From positions 2,105,962-2,169,961 of the forward strand of contig VZQC01002915.1 of NCBI GenBank assembly GCA_009823505.1: a stretch of 64,000 nucleotides of DNA, written 5' to 3'. The position numbers and the translations under genes are program-made. Of the stretch, positions 1-10,455 are shown piece after piece. This DNA is from Rhizomys pruinosus (Eukaryota > Chordata > Mammalia > Rodentia > Spalacidae). Every line of letters begins with the position of its first letter. Within the stretch, counting starts at the first letter, position 1. The notes beneath the pieces were generated by a model. The model searched no databases. It was not told the origin of the DNA and saw nothing but the letters and a program-made list of their open reading frames with translations.

Positions 1-340
1 CCCCTCCTTCCTCCCTCCCCTCCTTCCTCCCTCCCCTCCTTCCTCCCTCCCCTCCTTCCTCCCTCCCCTCCTTCCTCCCTCCCCTCCTTCTCCCGCCCCC
101 CCCTTCTCTCCAGCCCCGCTTCCTCCCTCCCTCCTCCTTCCTTCCTTCCCTCCTTCCTTCCTCCCCTCCTTCCTTCCTCCCCTCCTCCCCTCTTTCCCTT
201 CTTTCTTGTTTCCCTTTCTCCTTCCAGTATTCTCTATTTCCCTCCGCGTCTCTTCTCTTCTCTCCTCCTCCTCCTCTTCTCACCTTTCCTCACTCTCTTC
301 CTTTATCCTTTCCTCCATTTTTCTTTTCCTTTCCTTCTTC
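1..340. repeat. Polypyrimidine array, 16-bp unit at start
   Basis: A nearly pure C/T tract runs from the window edge. Positions 1-90 are a regular array of a 16-bp unit (ccctccttcctccctc and rotations). The rest is irregular CCTT/CTCC sequence with a few interruptions. It continues beyond the window. Such tracts can form intramolecular triplex DNA. Confidence 0.9.
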
Positions 341-537
341 TGTTCAGTACAAGGAGCCCTCCGTAGCTCTCCAGGATGGACTGCCACTGTGTCTGGTGTG
401 AGACCAACAGTAAACAAATCACAGAGTCAAGACCATGAATGAACAGACTTTGAGCAATATAGTTTGGTGCGGCAGTAGGAGAGTCTCCTTACTGAACATT
501 GTCTCTAATGTCTTCAGTAATTCCAAAAGAAGAATCT

Positions 538-540
<3 letters not shown>

Positions 541-585
<45 letters not shown>

Positions 586-590
586 GTGTG
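541..590. repeat. (TG)n microsatellite
   Basis: A near-pure TG dinucleotide run of 50 nt with one C substitution. Confidence 0.95.
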
Positions 591-894
591 GGGAGATGGA
601 AGTTGCAGCCCTATTGTTGATGATTGACTAAAGAATACTTTCAGGATGTGATCAGGTCTTGAGTGTAGTGCCCCCAGAAAGGGATTAGTTTCCTCATAAA
701 GGAAACCAGATGGAAACCCTTCATCCCTTCTTCCATTAGAGGTGGAGTGAGAAGCAGCTCTCTATGAAGCGGCCATCACCAGCCATTCATTTACCAGGCC
801 TTGGATCTTGAACTTCCCCCAAATGCACAGATCTATGAAAAATGAATTTCTGTTGCTTATAAGCAACCCAGTCTAAGAGTTGTATGCGAATATG

Positions 895-1185
895 TGCACA
901 TGTTTGTGCATGCATGTACAGCGCACATGATGTGTATGTGTGCATGCAGGTGGAAGCTAGAGGCCAGCTTTGCATGTTGTTCTCCAGGAGCATTCTGCCT
1001 TGGTTTTTGAGACAGGGTCTCTCATTGGCTTGGCTGGCCAGCAAATCCATGTTTCTTCCTGCCCAGTGCTGGTTTTACAAGCATGCACCATCACACCCAG
1101 ATTTTTTACATGATTCTGGGGTTGGGGGGCACTCAGGTCCTCTTATTTGCATGGTAAGAGCTACCTCCCTGGCCCCACAGCTACG
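895..1185 (-). repeat. B4/RSINE1-type SINE
   Basis: It carries the marks of an antisense B4: GT-rich start, agaggccagcttt, tttttgagacagggtctctca, and a distal part with caggtcctc and gagctacctccctggcccca. Both the tRNA-like and B1-like halves are diverged. Confidence 0.6.
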
Positions 1186-1802
1186 ATCTTTTATTATAGA
1201 AGCCCAAATGAATTAAGACAAAGACCGAGGAGCTTTCTTTTATGTGGGAAAAACCAAGAGGACAGACGGCATCTGAGAAGGTGTTAGATGCTAAGGATGG
1301 GAGAAACTACCTTTAAAAAACTGCCTTTCTGAGGAAAGAAATAAGGTTTGCCTCGTGATATTTCCAACTGACAAACTGCAGCCTGGGAGCTATGGGACCG
1401 AAGGGATTTCTGGGTAGCTGTGCTGCATGCACAGAACACATGTGACACAGAGAGGGAGCGCCCTTCAGTAGCTGCATAATGAACTCTCCAGGAAAATCCT
1501 GCGGCACGGGCATTTGTCTTTGGGATACGAGCTGAGCATCTACCTAGTTCATTTTCCCCCATCTTATGAATCTTTTTCAGAAGGAGACCGGAGTATATAC
1601 CTAGGGGCTAGACAAAGGGACAGATAGCAGATTGGATCTTAGCAGCTGCAACTTGCCTGGGAGGCTGGTTCCTGAGTGTGACCATGCATAGACAGGGTGA
1701 GGGATGATGGCACACCATGGCTTGGAGTCCTTTCTGGACCATAGTGGGGAAGTCAGATTAGCTGTCAGGGCCTTGGGGCATATGAAGAGGTGAGGACAGG
1801 TG

Positions 1803-2072
1803 TATTAGTTTCCAGACACACTGTGACTCAACACCACAGCATGAGCAGCTTCAACATAGACATTTAGTTAGTCACAGTTCAGGAGGCTCCAAATTCAGGA
1901 TCAAGGGCATCACCAGGCTTGGTTCTTTTGAGGCCCCTCTCCTCAGCTCGTCCATGGCTCTGTTCTTCCTGCATCTCTCCATGGTTCTGCCTCTGGGTCT
2001 TTGCCTCTTCCTATAAAGACATTAGTCAGGTTGGATTAAGGCCCATCTTAATGACCTCATTTAATCTTAATT
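1803..2072 (-). repeat. MLT1-like (ERVL-MaLR) LTR fragment
   Basis: The pattern attagtttcc...cacagttcaggaggctccaaat...cttcctataaagacattagtcaggttggattaaggcccatcttaatgacctcat is typical of an antisense MLT1 LTR, an ancient mammalian repeat. Confidence 0.6.
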
Positions 2073-2085
2073 CTCTCTCTCTCTC

Positions 2086-2224
2086 TCTGGCTTTTTGAGA
2101 CAAGGTCTCCCTGTAGTCCTAGCTGGCTTGGAACTTACTATGTAACCAGGCTGGTCTCAATTTTACAGAGATCTGTCTGCCTCCTGAGTGTTGGAACTAA
2201 AGGTATGTGCTCCCATGTCTGATA
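2086..2224 (-). repeat. B1 SINE, antisense
   Basis: It reads ctttttgagacaaggtctccctgtag, then agctggcttggaacttac and ctgcctcctgagtgttggaac, which is the reverse complement of B1. A short (TC)n tract precedes it. Confidence 0.75.
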
Positions 2225-3453
2225 ATTTTAATCACTTCTATCTCTAAGAGTCATAACTTTCTTAGGCCTTAACATGAAAAATTTTAGGAAAAGCCCCATT
2301 CGGACCATGATCATAGAAGTCCAAACTTAGGTAAAAGTGGCTGGAGAGATACAGAAGTGGGCAGAGCACCCTGAAGCTTAAGCGAGAGCTAGCACGTAGG
2401 AGTCTGTGGAGTTGACAAGAGTGGATGGGGCTGGTTGGTGGCTGGGTAGTGCATGGGTGGATAGTAATATTTACCGGCGCTGAGAAGCCTGGGACCTTCC
2501 TCAGCCATCTCTGACACACTGGTATTATAAGATGTCCTGCTCAGTGAGTCTGCTCTGCCAGGAGAAGCTGCTTCCAAAAGCTGTGCCTCACTCAACCTGG
2601 GAGATTCCCTGACCTGGTGTCTTTAGGATCACTGATGATGGATCCTACTGTCCTCAGTTCCTCAGAGGATCCCTGGTCCACACACAGCTACTGTAGGCTG
2701 GGCCTTCTCATACCTGTCTCTCCCCAGGGCCCAGAATATGACCATATGTGTATCTGTCTCTTGGCTCCTAGAGTGTCTAGTAGCCACATCATCATCGTTT
2801 ATTACCTCTGGACCCCAGAGTCTGGCTGGGAGAGAGCCAGTTGTGCAGGACAAAATTAATGGCTTTGTTTGGAAGTCTCAGAGGAGAGAGGGTAAGGGAG
2901 GGAATTTGATTTGAGCAAGTGTTTGATGTCTCATCTCATAAAATCTCACTCACCAAATTAATTCAATGGTCAGGTGGCTTGGACACTGGCCAATGACCCA
3001 AGTAAAAGTCAGAGGCAGGTGATGATGGGTCTGCCAGGCAGAGGCATCAGGAGGAGGCTGCCGTGAGGTGCAGAGGCAGAATGACTCTTAATTAAACTCT
3101 TGTTTGATGAGCACATAACCGGCTCATCAATAACTGGTGACAGAGGAATACAGGTGAAGTGTCATCTTGAAAGAAAGCTGTGGCAGGAAGTTCTGAGTGG
3201 GTGGTGATGCTCATCGGAGCCCTATGCCTCAGTTTCCCCACCTATCCTTCATCATGATAATGCATAAGTTCCCGAGAGGGTAGGATGGTCAGAGGTACAG
3301 TCTGTTGATTTTGTGGTGTGAATGTTTGCTTTAGTTCTTATCTTTGCTGTGTATGTTTGTCTCTGGGACTGAGGGATTCTGTTATCTCAGGCAGAGAGCA
3401 CTGGGTACAGCCAGACAGGTTGTCAGAGTTGGGCAGTACTGCCTTTGTATGTA

Positions 3454-3456
<3 letters not shown>

Positions 3457-3501
<45 letters not shown>
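3457..3501. repeat. (TG)n microsatellite
   Basis: A pure TG run of about 45 nt. Confidence 0.95.
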
Positions 3502-3503
<2 letters not shown>

Positions 3504-4126
3504 AGTGGCTGCAGTGGCCACTCTGTAAAGTGTGAGACAAATCCAGAGGTGGAGCTTGGTGGGTGGAGGAGGGGTGGGGAGCAGATGAATCTGCCCATCC
3601 CTGAAGAATGAAAGCCCACCTCCTCTTTACTAGTCATCGCAGGTGGTCGTCCTCCTTTCCCTTGTAATAAGGAGGAGATAATGCTATTTCTTATTCTTTA
3701 TTTGCCCAGAGTGCCTGTGATTTTCCTTCTTTCAGAATCCAATTTTCTCTTGACATTTCTGCCTGATGTAGCAAAGCATGACCTTTGTAAGAGGACGTGG
3801 CTGGCAGCCTGCTTTCTGCCTGGGGCTCCCTGGAACTCCTGGCAAGCACTCTGCCTGTTCTTTTCTCCCCAGTGCACCAGGCCTACTTTCGCCTCCTGCA
3901 GTGCTCATTCCCACTGGTCTCCTCTTGTCTTACTAGAGGCGCCCATTCTGAACAGAGCATGCTCAGTGAGCATGGGGTCCCTGCAGGGTGCTGTTGCTGA
4001 GCTTCTGAAGCATGGGCTCTGTTTAAGGGAGCACTGGAGTAGACTAGGAACTAAAGGCAGAGGCTAGAGAACTGTCTAATGTTCTGTGAGGATTCCCTTG
4101 TGGACATGGAAGTTTGGAGCTTGTTT

Positions 4127-4130
<4 letters not shown>

Positions 4131-4161
<31 letters not shown>

Positions 4162-4490
4162 TCCGTGTGTCTCTGTGTCTCTGTGTGTCTCTGTATGTGC
4201 ACACACATGCATATGACAGGTACAGGTGATAGCTAGAGGTCAGCTTTGGGTGTTATTTCTCAGAAGCCATTTATGCTGTTTTTTTGAGACAGGGGCTCCT
4301 ACTGGGACCTGGGGCTCTCTGATTAAGCTGGGCTTGCTGGCGGCGGAGCTCTGGGATCTACCCATCCATACCTCTCCAGTGCTTGGATTGTAAGCTTGTG
4401 TCACCTCATCTAGCTTTTTATATGTGTGCTGGGGATCCAACTCATGTGCTTCCGTGGCAAGTACTTTTATGACTGACCTTTCTCCTCACC
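4131..4490 (-). repeat. (TG)n tract joined to an antisense B4 SINE
   Basis: A (TG)n and TCTG-rich tract (4131-4200) runs directly into an antisense B4 (agctagaggtcagctttggg, ttttttgagacaggggctcc, cttggattgtaagcttgtgt, tgctggggatccaactcatg). The microsatellite sits where the CA-rich 3' tail of B4 would be. Confidence 0.65.
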
Positions 4491-4561
4491 TCCTACCATT
4501 CAACTTTTACTCCCAAGGATGTTGTGTGTAGAGAGTAAACAAGAAAGAGAGTGAGATCAAG

Positions 4562-4564
<3 letters not shown>

Positions 4565-4611
<47 letters not shown>
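4565..4611. repeat. (GA)n microsatellite
   Basis: A pure GA run of about 47 nt. It gives artificial Arg-Glu and Ser-Leu open frames on the two strands. Confidence 0.95.
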
Positions 4612-4613
<2 letters not shown>

Positions 4614-5604
4614 TCTACTTGGATGATTAATGCACTCAGAATTATTAAAACATCATACAGGCTAGTGGCAACCAAGACTCAGAGACAGGTACTGAAACCT
4701 TTGTCTGTGATGCTCTGTTCTGAGCTCCATTCTGTTGGTTAGGAACTGGCCTTGGGTTGCTTCAGGAAGCGTGCCTCAGGTGGTCCTGTATGCAGGAACC
4801 ATCCTATATTACCACATTTCTTCCCAGAGGTGGACAGTGGAAGACTATAGGAAACAGAAACAGGTTTTCTGGAGCTGAACATGATATGATGGATGCCTCA
4901 AGATGGCTCTTAGTGAACATGTGATGTCACACCAGAGTTCTCAGCCCTGAGAAAATGATGTATGGGGACTATATGGGCCTGTGGGGCCATCTGAGAGTTC
5001 TGCATAGGCTCAGGGATCCTGGAAACTGGTAAAAGAGAAGAACAGACTTGGGGACCACCCACTTGTGGGATCTTTCTCTTTCCCCTCAGTTTCCTGTACT
5101 CTCAGAGTTGTCCTGCTTCACCAGCACCGTCCTAGGCTGTCTTAGAAACTTAGCCAGGTTAAGCCATTGTGGGACTCAGCAACTGAATCACAAATAGGCA
5201 GTATCCAAGGATGCCTTGCTCCTTAGTTCTTATATTTGAATACCTGTTCTTGGTTTACACTTAGCACATTCTCACCTGTGTGAGCTCCAGAACCATCTTT
5301 TAAACAGATGACCTGGTTTCACTCTTTAGGTACCTAATAGATATCTCAAGCTTAATGTTCACAAGACAGGGGAGTTTTTTTAATGCATTAATTTCCATTT
5401 ATATATCACTTGTATAAATAATGGGTTTATTGTGGCATTTTCATACAGGCTTATAACCTACTTTGATCTTATCAGTCCACCCAGCACCGGTTCTTAGCAT
5501 TTTTCTCCTCTGCTCTCCGATCCAGGAGGGAAGATCTTGGCTCCACTGTCCACGTGTGATCTTTTAGCAGGTCTCACTAAACGCCTCACTAGTGTACTAG
5601 TGAC

Positions 5605-5945
5605 GTTCCTGCTGTGACAGAAGACCTGACATAACTTAAGGTTCAGGGTTTCAGAGAGTTCTATCCATGATAGGGCCCCCATGTGTTTAAAACAGAATGT
5701 CATGATGGTAAGAGACTGTGTGAGAGGCTGTTCGCTTCTTGGTGGTCAGAGAGCAGAAAACGCCACTGGAAGAGGCCAGAGAGAATGTGTGCCAAAGGGC
5801 TCATCCTTGGCGACCCACTTCCTCTAGCTAGGTCCCACCTCCTAAGGTTTCCACACTCTCTCAAGATACCGCCACCAGCCAGACAAAAAAAACATTGAAA
5901 TCCAAGTCTTTGGAGGACACTTTGTATTTAAGCCCTAACACCACT
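5605..5945. repeat. Rodent LTR-like repeat (probably MaLR, MT/ORR1 group)
   Basis: It shares with other copies in the window the order tgctgtgacagaagacctgac, ggcccactt-like cttcctctagctaggtcccac and tctttggaggacactttgta near the end. The family assignment is from memory of rodent repeats and is tentative. Confidence 0.45.
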
Positions 5946-6025
5946 CAATTTTCTCTCCTTTCTTCCCCAGATCTAATACAGTTTCAGGTTCTGATGGCTC
6001 TGCCTCCAACATTTATCGTGAATTT

Positions 6026-6132
6026 TTGAATCCATCTCTCCTCTTTCCTCCCACCTCCTCCCTTCTTCCCTTCCTTCTTTCCTTCTTCCTTTCTCCCTTT
6101 CTTTTTCCCTCCCTCCCTTCCTTTTTTTTCTT
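6026..6132. repeat. Polypyrimidine tract
   Basis: About 100 nt of C/T sequence (CTTC, CCTT, CTCC mixtures) ending in T8. Confidence 0.85.
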
Positions 6133-6600
6133 GGAATACAGTCGAGGTCTTCTAGCCGACTTGTCAGCCTTGGTTTCCATTAGAAAATGGCATTTAGCTT
6201 ATAATCCATCTCCAGAAATCTCGCCAATGCACTTCCATGCAGTCCCCTTTCAGGGTCTGAAAGGTGACACAAATCCCTTTCCCGCTCATCCCCAGACAGT
6301 CTCCCCATCAGCCTCTTCTGCAAAGCTCCTTCTTGGCCCCCAGCTTGTTCTTATTCTCTCCTTTCTCAGGACCCAGCCTACCTTCTCAGAGGGTACTTCT
6401 CCAAGAACAAGTAAAGTAGGCTCCCCTCCCACATCAGTTACTTAAGCCATTTTGTTTATTCTCTTCTTTCTGCATACTAATTAATAACTTGAATACAGGG
6501 TTTCAGAGGGACTTCATCTTCCTTGGCAATGGTCTACTCCTCAAGCCTCAGTGTAGGCTATATTTGACTCTCAATAAATATTTGCTATAAAAGTCATCTA

Positions 6601-6876
6601 TTATTTCTTGTGTAGGGCCCCCTGAGCTTTTGTACAAAGCAGTTGGGCATAATGCATTTTGGAAACAACAACAACAACAGAAAATACTGCATCAAAGAAC
6701 TGACTGAAACAGTGAACTTCTGCTCAAAACAGTCAACTTCCCCATGGAAAATATTGAGAAAGACTAAGAGATGGAAAGCATGTTTGGCAGAATGCACGAG
6801 CTCTGGTGGGGTGGGGGAATGAGCGGGAACATGGGTCTAGATTTGTTAAAAATAAATAAATAAATTTATGTGAAAA
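6601..6876 (+). pseudogene. Retroposed 3'UTR-like insert of unknown source
   Basis: A 276-nt segment is flanked by a 12-bp duplication, aaaagtcatcta, at 6589-6600 and 6877-6888, and ends in an A-rich stretch with AATAAA (aataaataaataaa, then A8). This is the structure of an L1-mediated retrocopy. It has no long open frame and contains an internal (CAA)n run, so it may be the 3' end of an mRNA or a non-coding transcript. I do not recognise the parent gene. Confidence 0.6.
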
Positions 6877-6920
6877 AAAAGTCATCTAAATATAGGTGCA
6901 TTCTGAAAGCATATGTGTGT

Positions 6921-7178
6921 GGGGCTGGAGAGATGGCTCAGCATTTAAGAACACTTGACTGTTGTTGCAGAGGACTCAGGTTCGATTCCCAGCACCCACA
7001 TGGCAGCTGAGAACTATCTTTAGTGCTGGACGTGGTGGCGCACACCTTTAATCCCAGCACTCTGGAGGCAGAGGCAGGCGGATCTCTGTGAGTTCAAGGC
7101 CAGCCTGGTCTACAGAGCAAGCTCCAGGCCAGCTGGGACTAAAGGGAGACCCTGTCTCAAAAATAACCCCCCCAAAAG
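6921..7178 (+). repeat. Composite SINE: B2/ID-type head fused to B1
   Basis: The left 100 nt is a tRNA-derived head (gggctggagagatggctcag through ttcgattcccagcacccaca to gaactatcttta). It joins directly to a full B1 body (ggacgtggtggcgcacacct, then gttcaaggccagcctggtct and gagaccctgtctcaaaa). Diverged direct repeats flank the whole unit (aaagcatatgtgtg before, aaaacatatatgtgtg after), so it seems to have inserted as one piece. The same junction recurs at 16746-17001. Confidence 0.75.
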
Positions 7179-7958
7179 AAAACATATATGTGTGAATAAA
7201 TAAGAGTCTGCATTTGTATTGTTACTTACGTATTGAGTAGACACAAATAGACACATGCTTGTGTGTGGATATTTACCTAAATAGAATTAGCACTGCCATC
7301 CGCTCCCACCAGCAGATGAGTACACTGTTCCTGGGGTGCCACTTCAATTCTAGCAGTGTCTAACTACTGCCTTTAAGTGTTGTTATAGCATCACAAGTTG
7401 TTTGTTGAGCCTGACAAAGTAATAACCATGGGCGTGTTTCTTCTTTTATTCAGAAGACTAATGGCTGCTCCCTTTTCCTGTACATCCTAATGAGAACAAT
7501 TAAATAGCCATTAGGAGGAGGAGGCACTTGTGCACAAAAGGCTGATGTCTTGATTCCTCAGATAGGTCTGTTATCTTGGGGAGGGGCCGGTGAGAAGGAA
7601 TTAAAAGAGACCTGAAGATTTTCTACCTGTGTGGTTAGAAAAAATGCTATGTCAGAGCTGTTGTCCAGAGAAGGTGGCTTCCAACTGGTTCCCTAACTTC
7701 TATTTTGGGGGAAAGGGGTGTGGGAGAATAACTGAAAGAACTGTATTGTTTCTTGGTTTGTAAAGCTTACCCTTTAAAAGTCTTCAGAGTTCTTTTCACA
7801 CCTGCCCTATGGCCTCAACTATTAGCAGATGTATCATTAGCAAAATGGAGTGAAGAAAAAGAAGAAAAAACCTGGCTCCAGATAACCAAGTTCACTCTCA
7901 AGAGCATTATTGATGCCAGATATGTCCTTTAACTTCTTCTCTATTGTCAATCTTGCAG

Positions 7959-8027
7959 AAACCTCTCCAGTAACCGGCTCACCACGCTCTCCTGGCAGCT
8001 CTTCCAGACGCTGAGTCTTCGGGAATT
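7959..8027 (+). CDS. NTRK3: NTRK3 exon, leucine-rich repeat unit (69 nt)
   Basis: This 69-nt exon encodes one leucine-rich repeat of the TrkC ectodomain. After one base that completes a codon from the upstream exon, it reads NLSSNRLTTLSWQLFQTLSL followed by RE and two bases (tt) of a Leu codon. The pattern L-x-x-N-x-L-x-x-L-x(6)-F is a typical LRR. NLS is a potential N-glycosylation sequon. The acceptor is TCTTGCAG after a pyrimidine-rich stretch and the donor is GTAAGT. Both ends are in the same phase (2-2), so the exon is a symmetric LRR cassette whose skipping would keep the frame. The LRR block lies N-terminal to the ligand-binding Ig domains on the outside of the cell. The preceding LRR exons are not in the window. 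Confidence 0.95.
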
Positions 8028-8589
8028 GTAAGTTCGGAATTGAAGGCTTTGTCCAGGTGGCGGAGTTCTGGTAATGGTTGGGCAGGGAAGAGTGTCAAGC
8101 ATTGGCCCTTCCTGGTGGCTGGGCTGCTAGGGTTGAGTGGCATACCATGTCCAGTGACAGGGACCCACCTCATCCATGGGCTTGATTTCTGATTCTTCTT
8201 CTAAGCACAATCTGTTTCAAAATATAGAATCTCATCTCTTAACAGGATTTAGTTTTGTGATTTGGATGTAATTAGTAGTAATAGTTTAATATTTTAATAA
8301 GAAAGAATATTAGTAACATTTCTGATATGTGACTTTATAGCTTATCAGACATGCTTTATTCTTTCTTATGCATAATCTAGATTTTTTAATAGAAGTTTTT
8401 GTGATTTTCATATGATGTAGTTTAATGTTATTTAGGTCTCCTTCCCTATCTGCATCTCTTCCCTCTACCCTCCACTCAATTTAATGTCCATATACATATA
8501 TATGTATATATATATGGCCTATAATTGTGTCACAAATGTTCTTGGGGGAGAGAAAGACAGTATCTTATAGGGATAGGTATGCTTTTATT

Positions 8590-8760
8590 CATGAATTTAG
8601 ATTTATCATTACAAGAGTCGAGGGAAGTAGGTATAATTTTTTTCTGCATTTTATGGTTGAAGCCTGAGCCCTAGAAACTTATTCAAGAATCAGTTGCAAT
8701 TGCGTTGTAAGAACTGGCAGAACTGAGATGTGAAGCCAGGATTTATACCAGTCATGATCT
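8590..8760 (-). repeat. MIR-like fragment
   Basis: The order cattttatggttgaagcctg, then gaactgagatgtgaagccag resembles an antisense MIR (…ttacagatgaggaaactgag… agctagtaagtggcagagcc…). It is old and diverged. Confidence 0.4.
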
Positions 8761-9419
8761 CCTGTCAGTTTATTTGGCTTCAAGTCTGGGCATTCTGGGA
8801 GCGAGAGTAGGGACATATATTTATTTTATCTGCGCGTGGACTGCATGGCTTTATTGCACTCCAACGTTGATCAACACATCCCTACCCCAGCCAGCTATTT
8901 TGTGAAAACAAATGTTGGCTGAATGAGTGCAAATTTGTGACCACTGCTGGAAAAAAACAACTCAAGGTGGTATGTGAGTCATCAGGTGCATGAAGGACAA
9001 CAGATCGTGTTGAGGGAATAAATCAAGGAATACATTGTAAAGGAGTTGAAGCATGGATGGAGTTAGAGAGTCTGGGTTTCCTGAGACACTGCTCATGTGT
9101 TCCTTTTTACTGGGTGGCTCAGAGCCACATTCTCTATATACAGATCACAGTGTTTACCAAGAAGCAATGGCCTTGGACCTCTGCCTTGGCTATGGGCCTT
9201 TCACCTACCCAGACCATGTTCATGGATAAGTTAGAACCTTATCTTTTCAGACAAGCTGGTAGAAGTGAGACTATTCATACCCCAGTAAGTGGTTAGGCCA
9301 TGACAACCTTGCATATTATCTTTGTCCTCATGCGCTAATTGCATACATGATATTTTTTAATGCCATTCTAGGGAGAGGATTTGCAGAGGTGTTTACTTTA
9401 AAAGAGTTAGGAACTCAGA

Positions 9420-9512
9420 GCAGAAGTGCATTCCTGTCATTCCAGTCCTTGGGAGGTGAAGGCAGAAGGATCAACCATTGGAGGCTAGCCTGAGCCACAC
9501 AGTGGGCTGGCT
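9420..9512 (+). repeat. Old B1-like fragment
   Basis: Reads cattcctgtcattccagtcc, then ttgggaggtgaaggcagaag and aggctagcctgagccacaca, matching the left and middle part of B1 with many changes. Confidence 0.5.
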
Positions 9513-9769
9513 GCAGGTTAGTCTGGTTAGGCTGGCAGAGATCCAATTCTTAGTCCATATGACTGACATCTAGATGGACACAAATAAAAGCTGTTACATG
9601 AGTTGAGGAAAGGTAAATAAATATTTGTTTATAAAACATCTCCCCTGAATAGACTATGTCACAGACATTAGACTTTTACACTTGGTGTGTTCTATTCATT
9701 CCTGTCTTGAGCCATGTGTAACTTAATGGAAGACCTTAGATGTAAATTAACATGGACACTAACAGTGAT

Positions 9770-9970
9770 CACTAACACTGACTTCTAAGTTACTCCTTTG
9801 TGCCAGGCACTTTGCCAAGTAATCTATTAAATTATGCATGCTATTTAATTTAATCCTTAAGACAATTTTGTAAGGTAGGAATTCTTACTACCACTTCATG
9901 CTGGAGGACACTGACGCACTTGGCAAGAGAAGACTCTGGTTTAAGACCACCCATTAAATAAGTGATAGTG
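9770..9970 (-). repeat. MIR fragment, antisense
   Basis: The sequence tttgtgccaggcactttgcc, tttaatccttaagacaattt and ggacactgacgcacttggca follows the antisense MIR consensus order. Confidence 0.6.
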
Positions 9971-10094
9971 TGGGGTCTCACAGCCTCGCCCACTGTTCTT
10001 AACTGTCCCCAACTTTTTCTCGACCTATTTCATACATTCTGCCATAGTTTTCAAAAAGTGTATGGCTGTGGTTCTTTCCTAGTTTTTTCCTCTG

Positions 10095-10455
10095 TATTTG
10101 CTACTTTTCCACATTGCTATGACAGAGTACATGACAAGTAGCAACTTAAGAGAGCAAGGTTTATTTTGGTTTATAGTTTGATGGGATGCCGTTCATCATG
10201 GATAGGAGAAGGCATGGAGGCAGGAGCGTGAGACAGCTGGCACACTGCATTTGCAGTCAGGAAGTCGAGAGAAACAAATGGAGATGTCTCAGTCACTGTT
10301 TCCTTTTCATTCAGTCCAGGGCCCCAGCCAGTACAATCCACATTTAGGGTGTGTTGTCACTCCTCAACGCAGTCTACAAGCTTCTTCATGAATATGCCCA
10401 GAGTTCCAGGTGATTCTAAATCCATTCAAACTGACAATGAAGAGGAGCCATCATA
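10095..10455. repeat. Rodent LTR-like repeat (MaLR-like)
   Basis: Starts cattgctatgacagagtaca with aacttaagagagcaaggttt, continues with ttcatcatggataggagaag, and ends with aggtgattctaaatccattc and aactgacaatgaagagg. The same order is seen at 20935-21580 and 34640-34985. Confidence 0.5.

Larger units (their letters stand above)
1..7958 (+). other. NTRK3 intron (3' part), upstream of the LRR exon
   Basis: No coding exon was recognised here. The stretch holds a polypyrimidine array at the window start, (TG)n and (GA)n tracts, B4 copies in the minus orientation, an antisense B1, MLT1-like and MaLR-like LTR pieces, a retroposed 3'UTR-like insert (6601-6876) and a composite SINE (6921-7178). The region 7200-7950 shows no repeat that I can name and ends in the polypyrimidine tract and TTGCAG acceptor of the LRR exon. 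Short open frames here are composed of simple repeat or SINE sequence and are not genes. Confidence 0.8.

Noticed and set aside
541..620. Open frames rich in Val-Cys or Thr-His (541, 3318, 13797, 15011, 20516, 51301, 59904)
   Set aside because: They are translations of (TG/CA)n microsatellites, without homology or coding character.
6921..7010. tRNA genes suggested by box A/B-like sequence (ggttcgattcc) in several places
   Set aside because: These are tRNA-derived heads of B2, B3, ID and B4 SINEs, not tRNA genes.
1..7958. Upstream NTRK3 LRR and signal-peptide exons
   Set aside because: No further LRR or N-cap coding sequence with splice sites was recognised.
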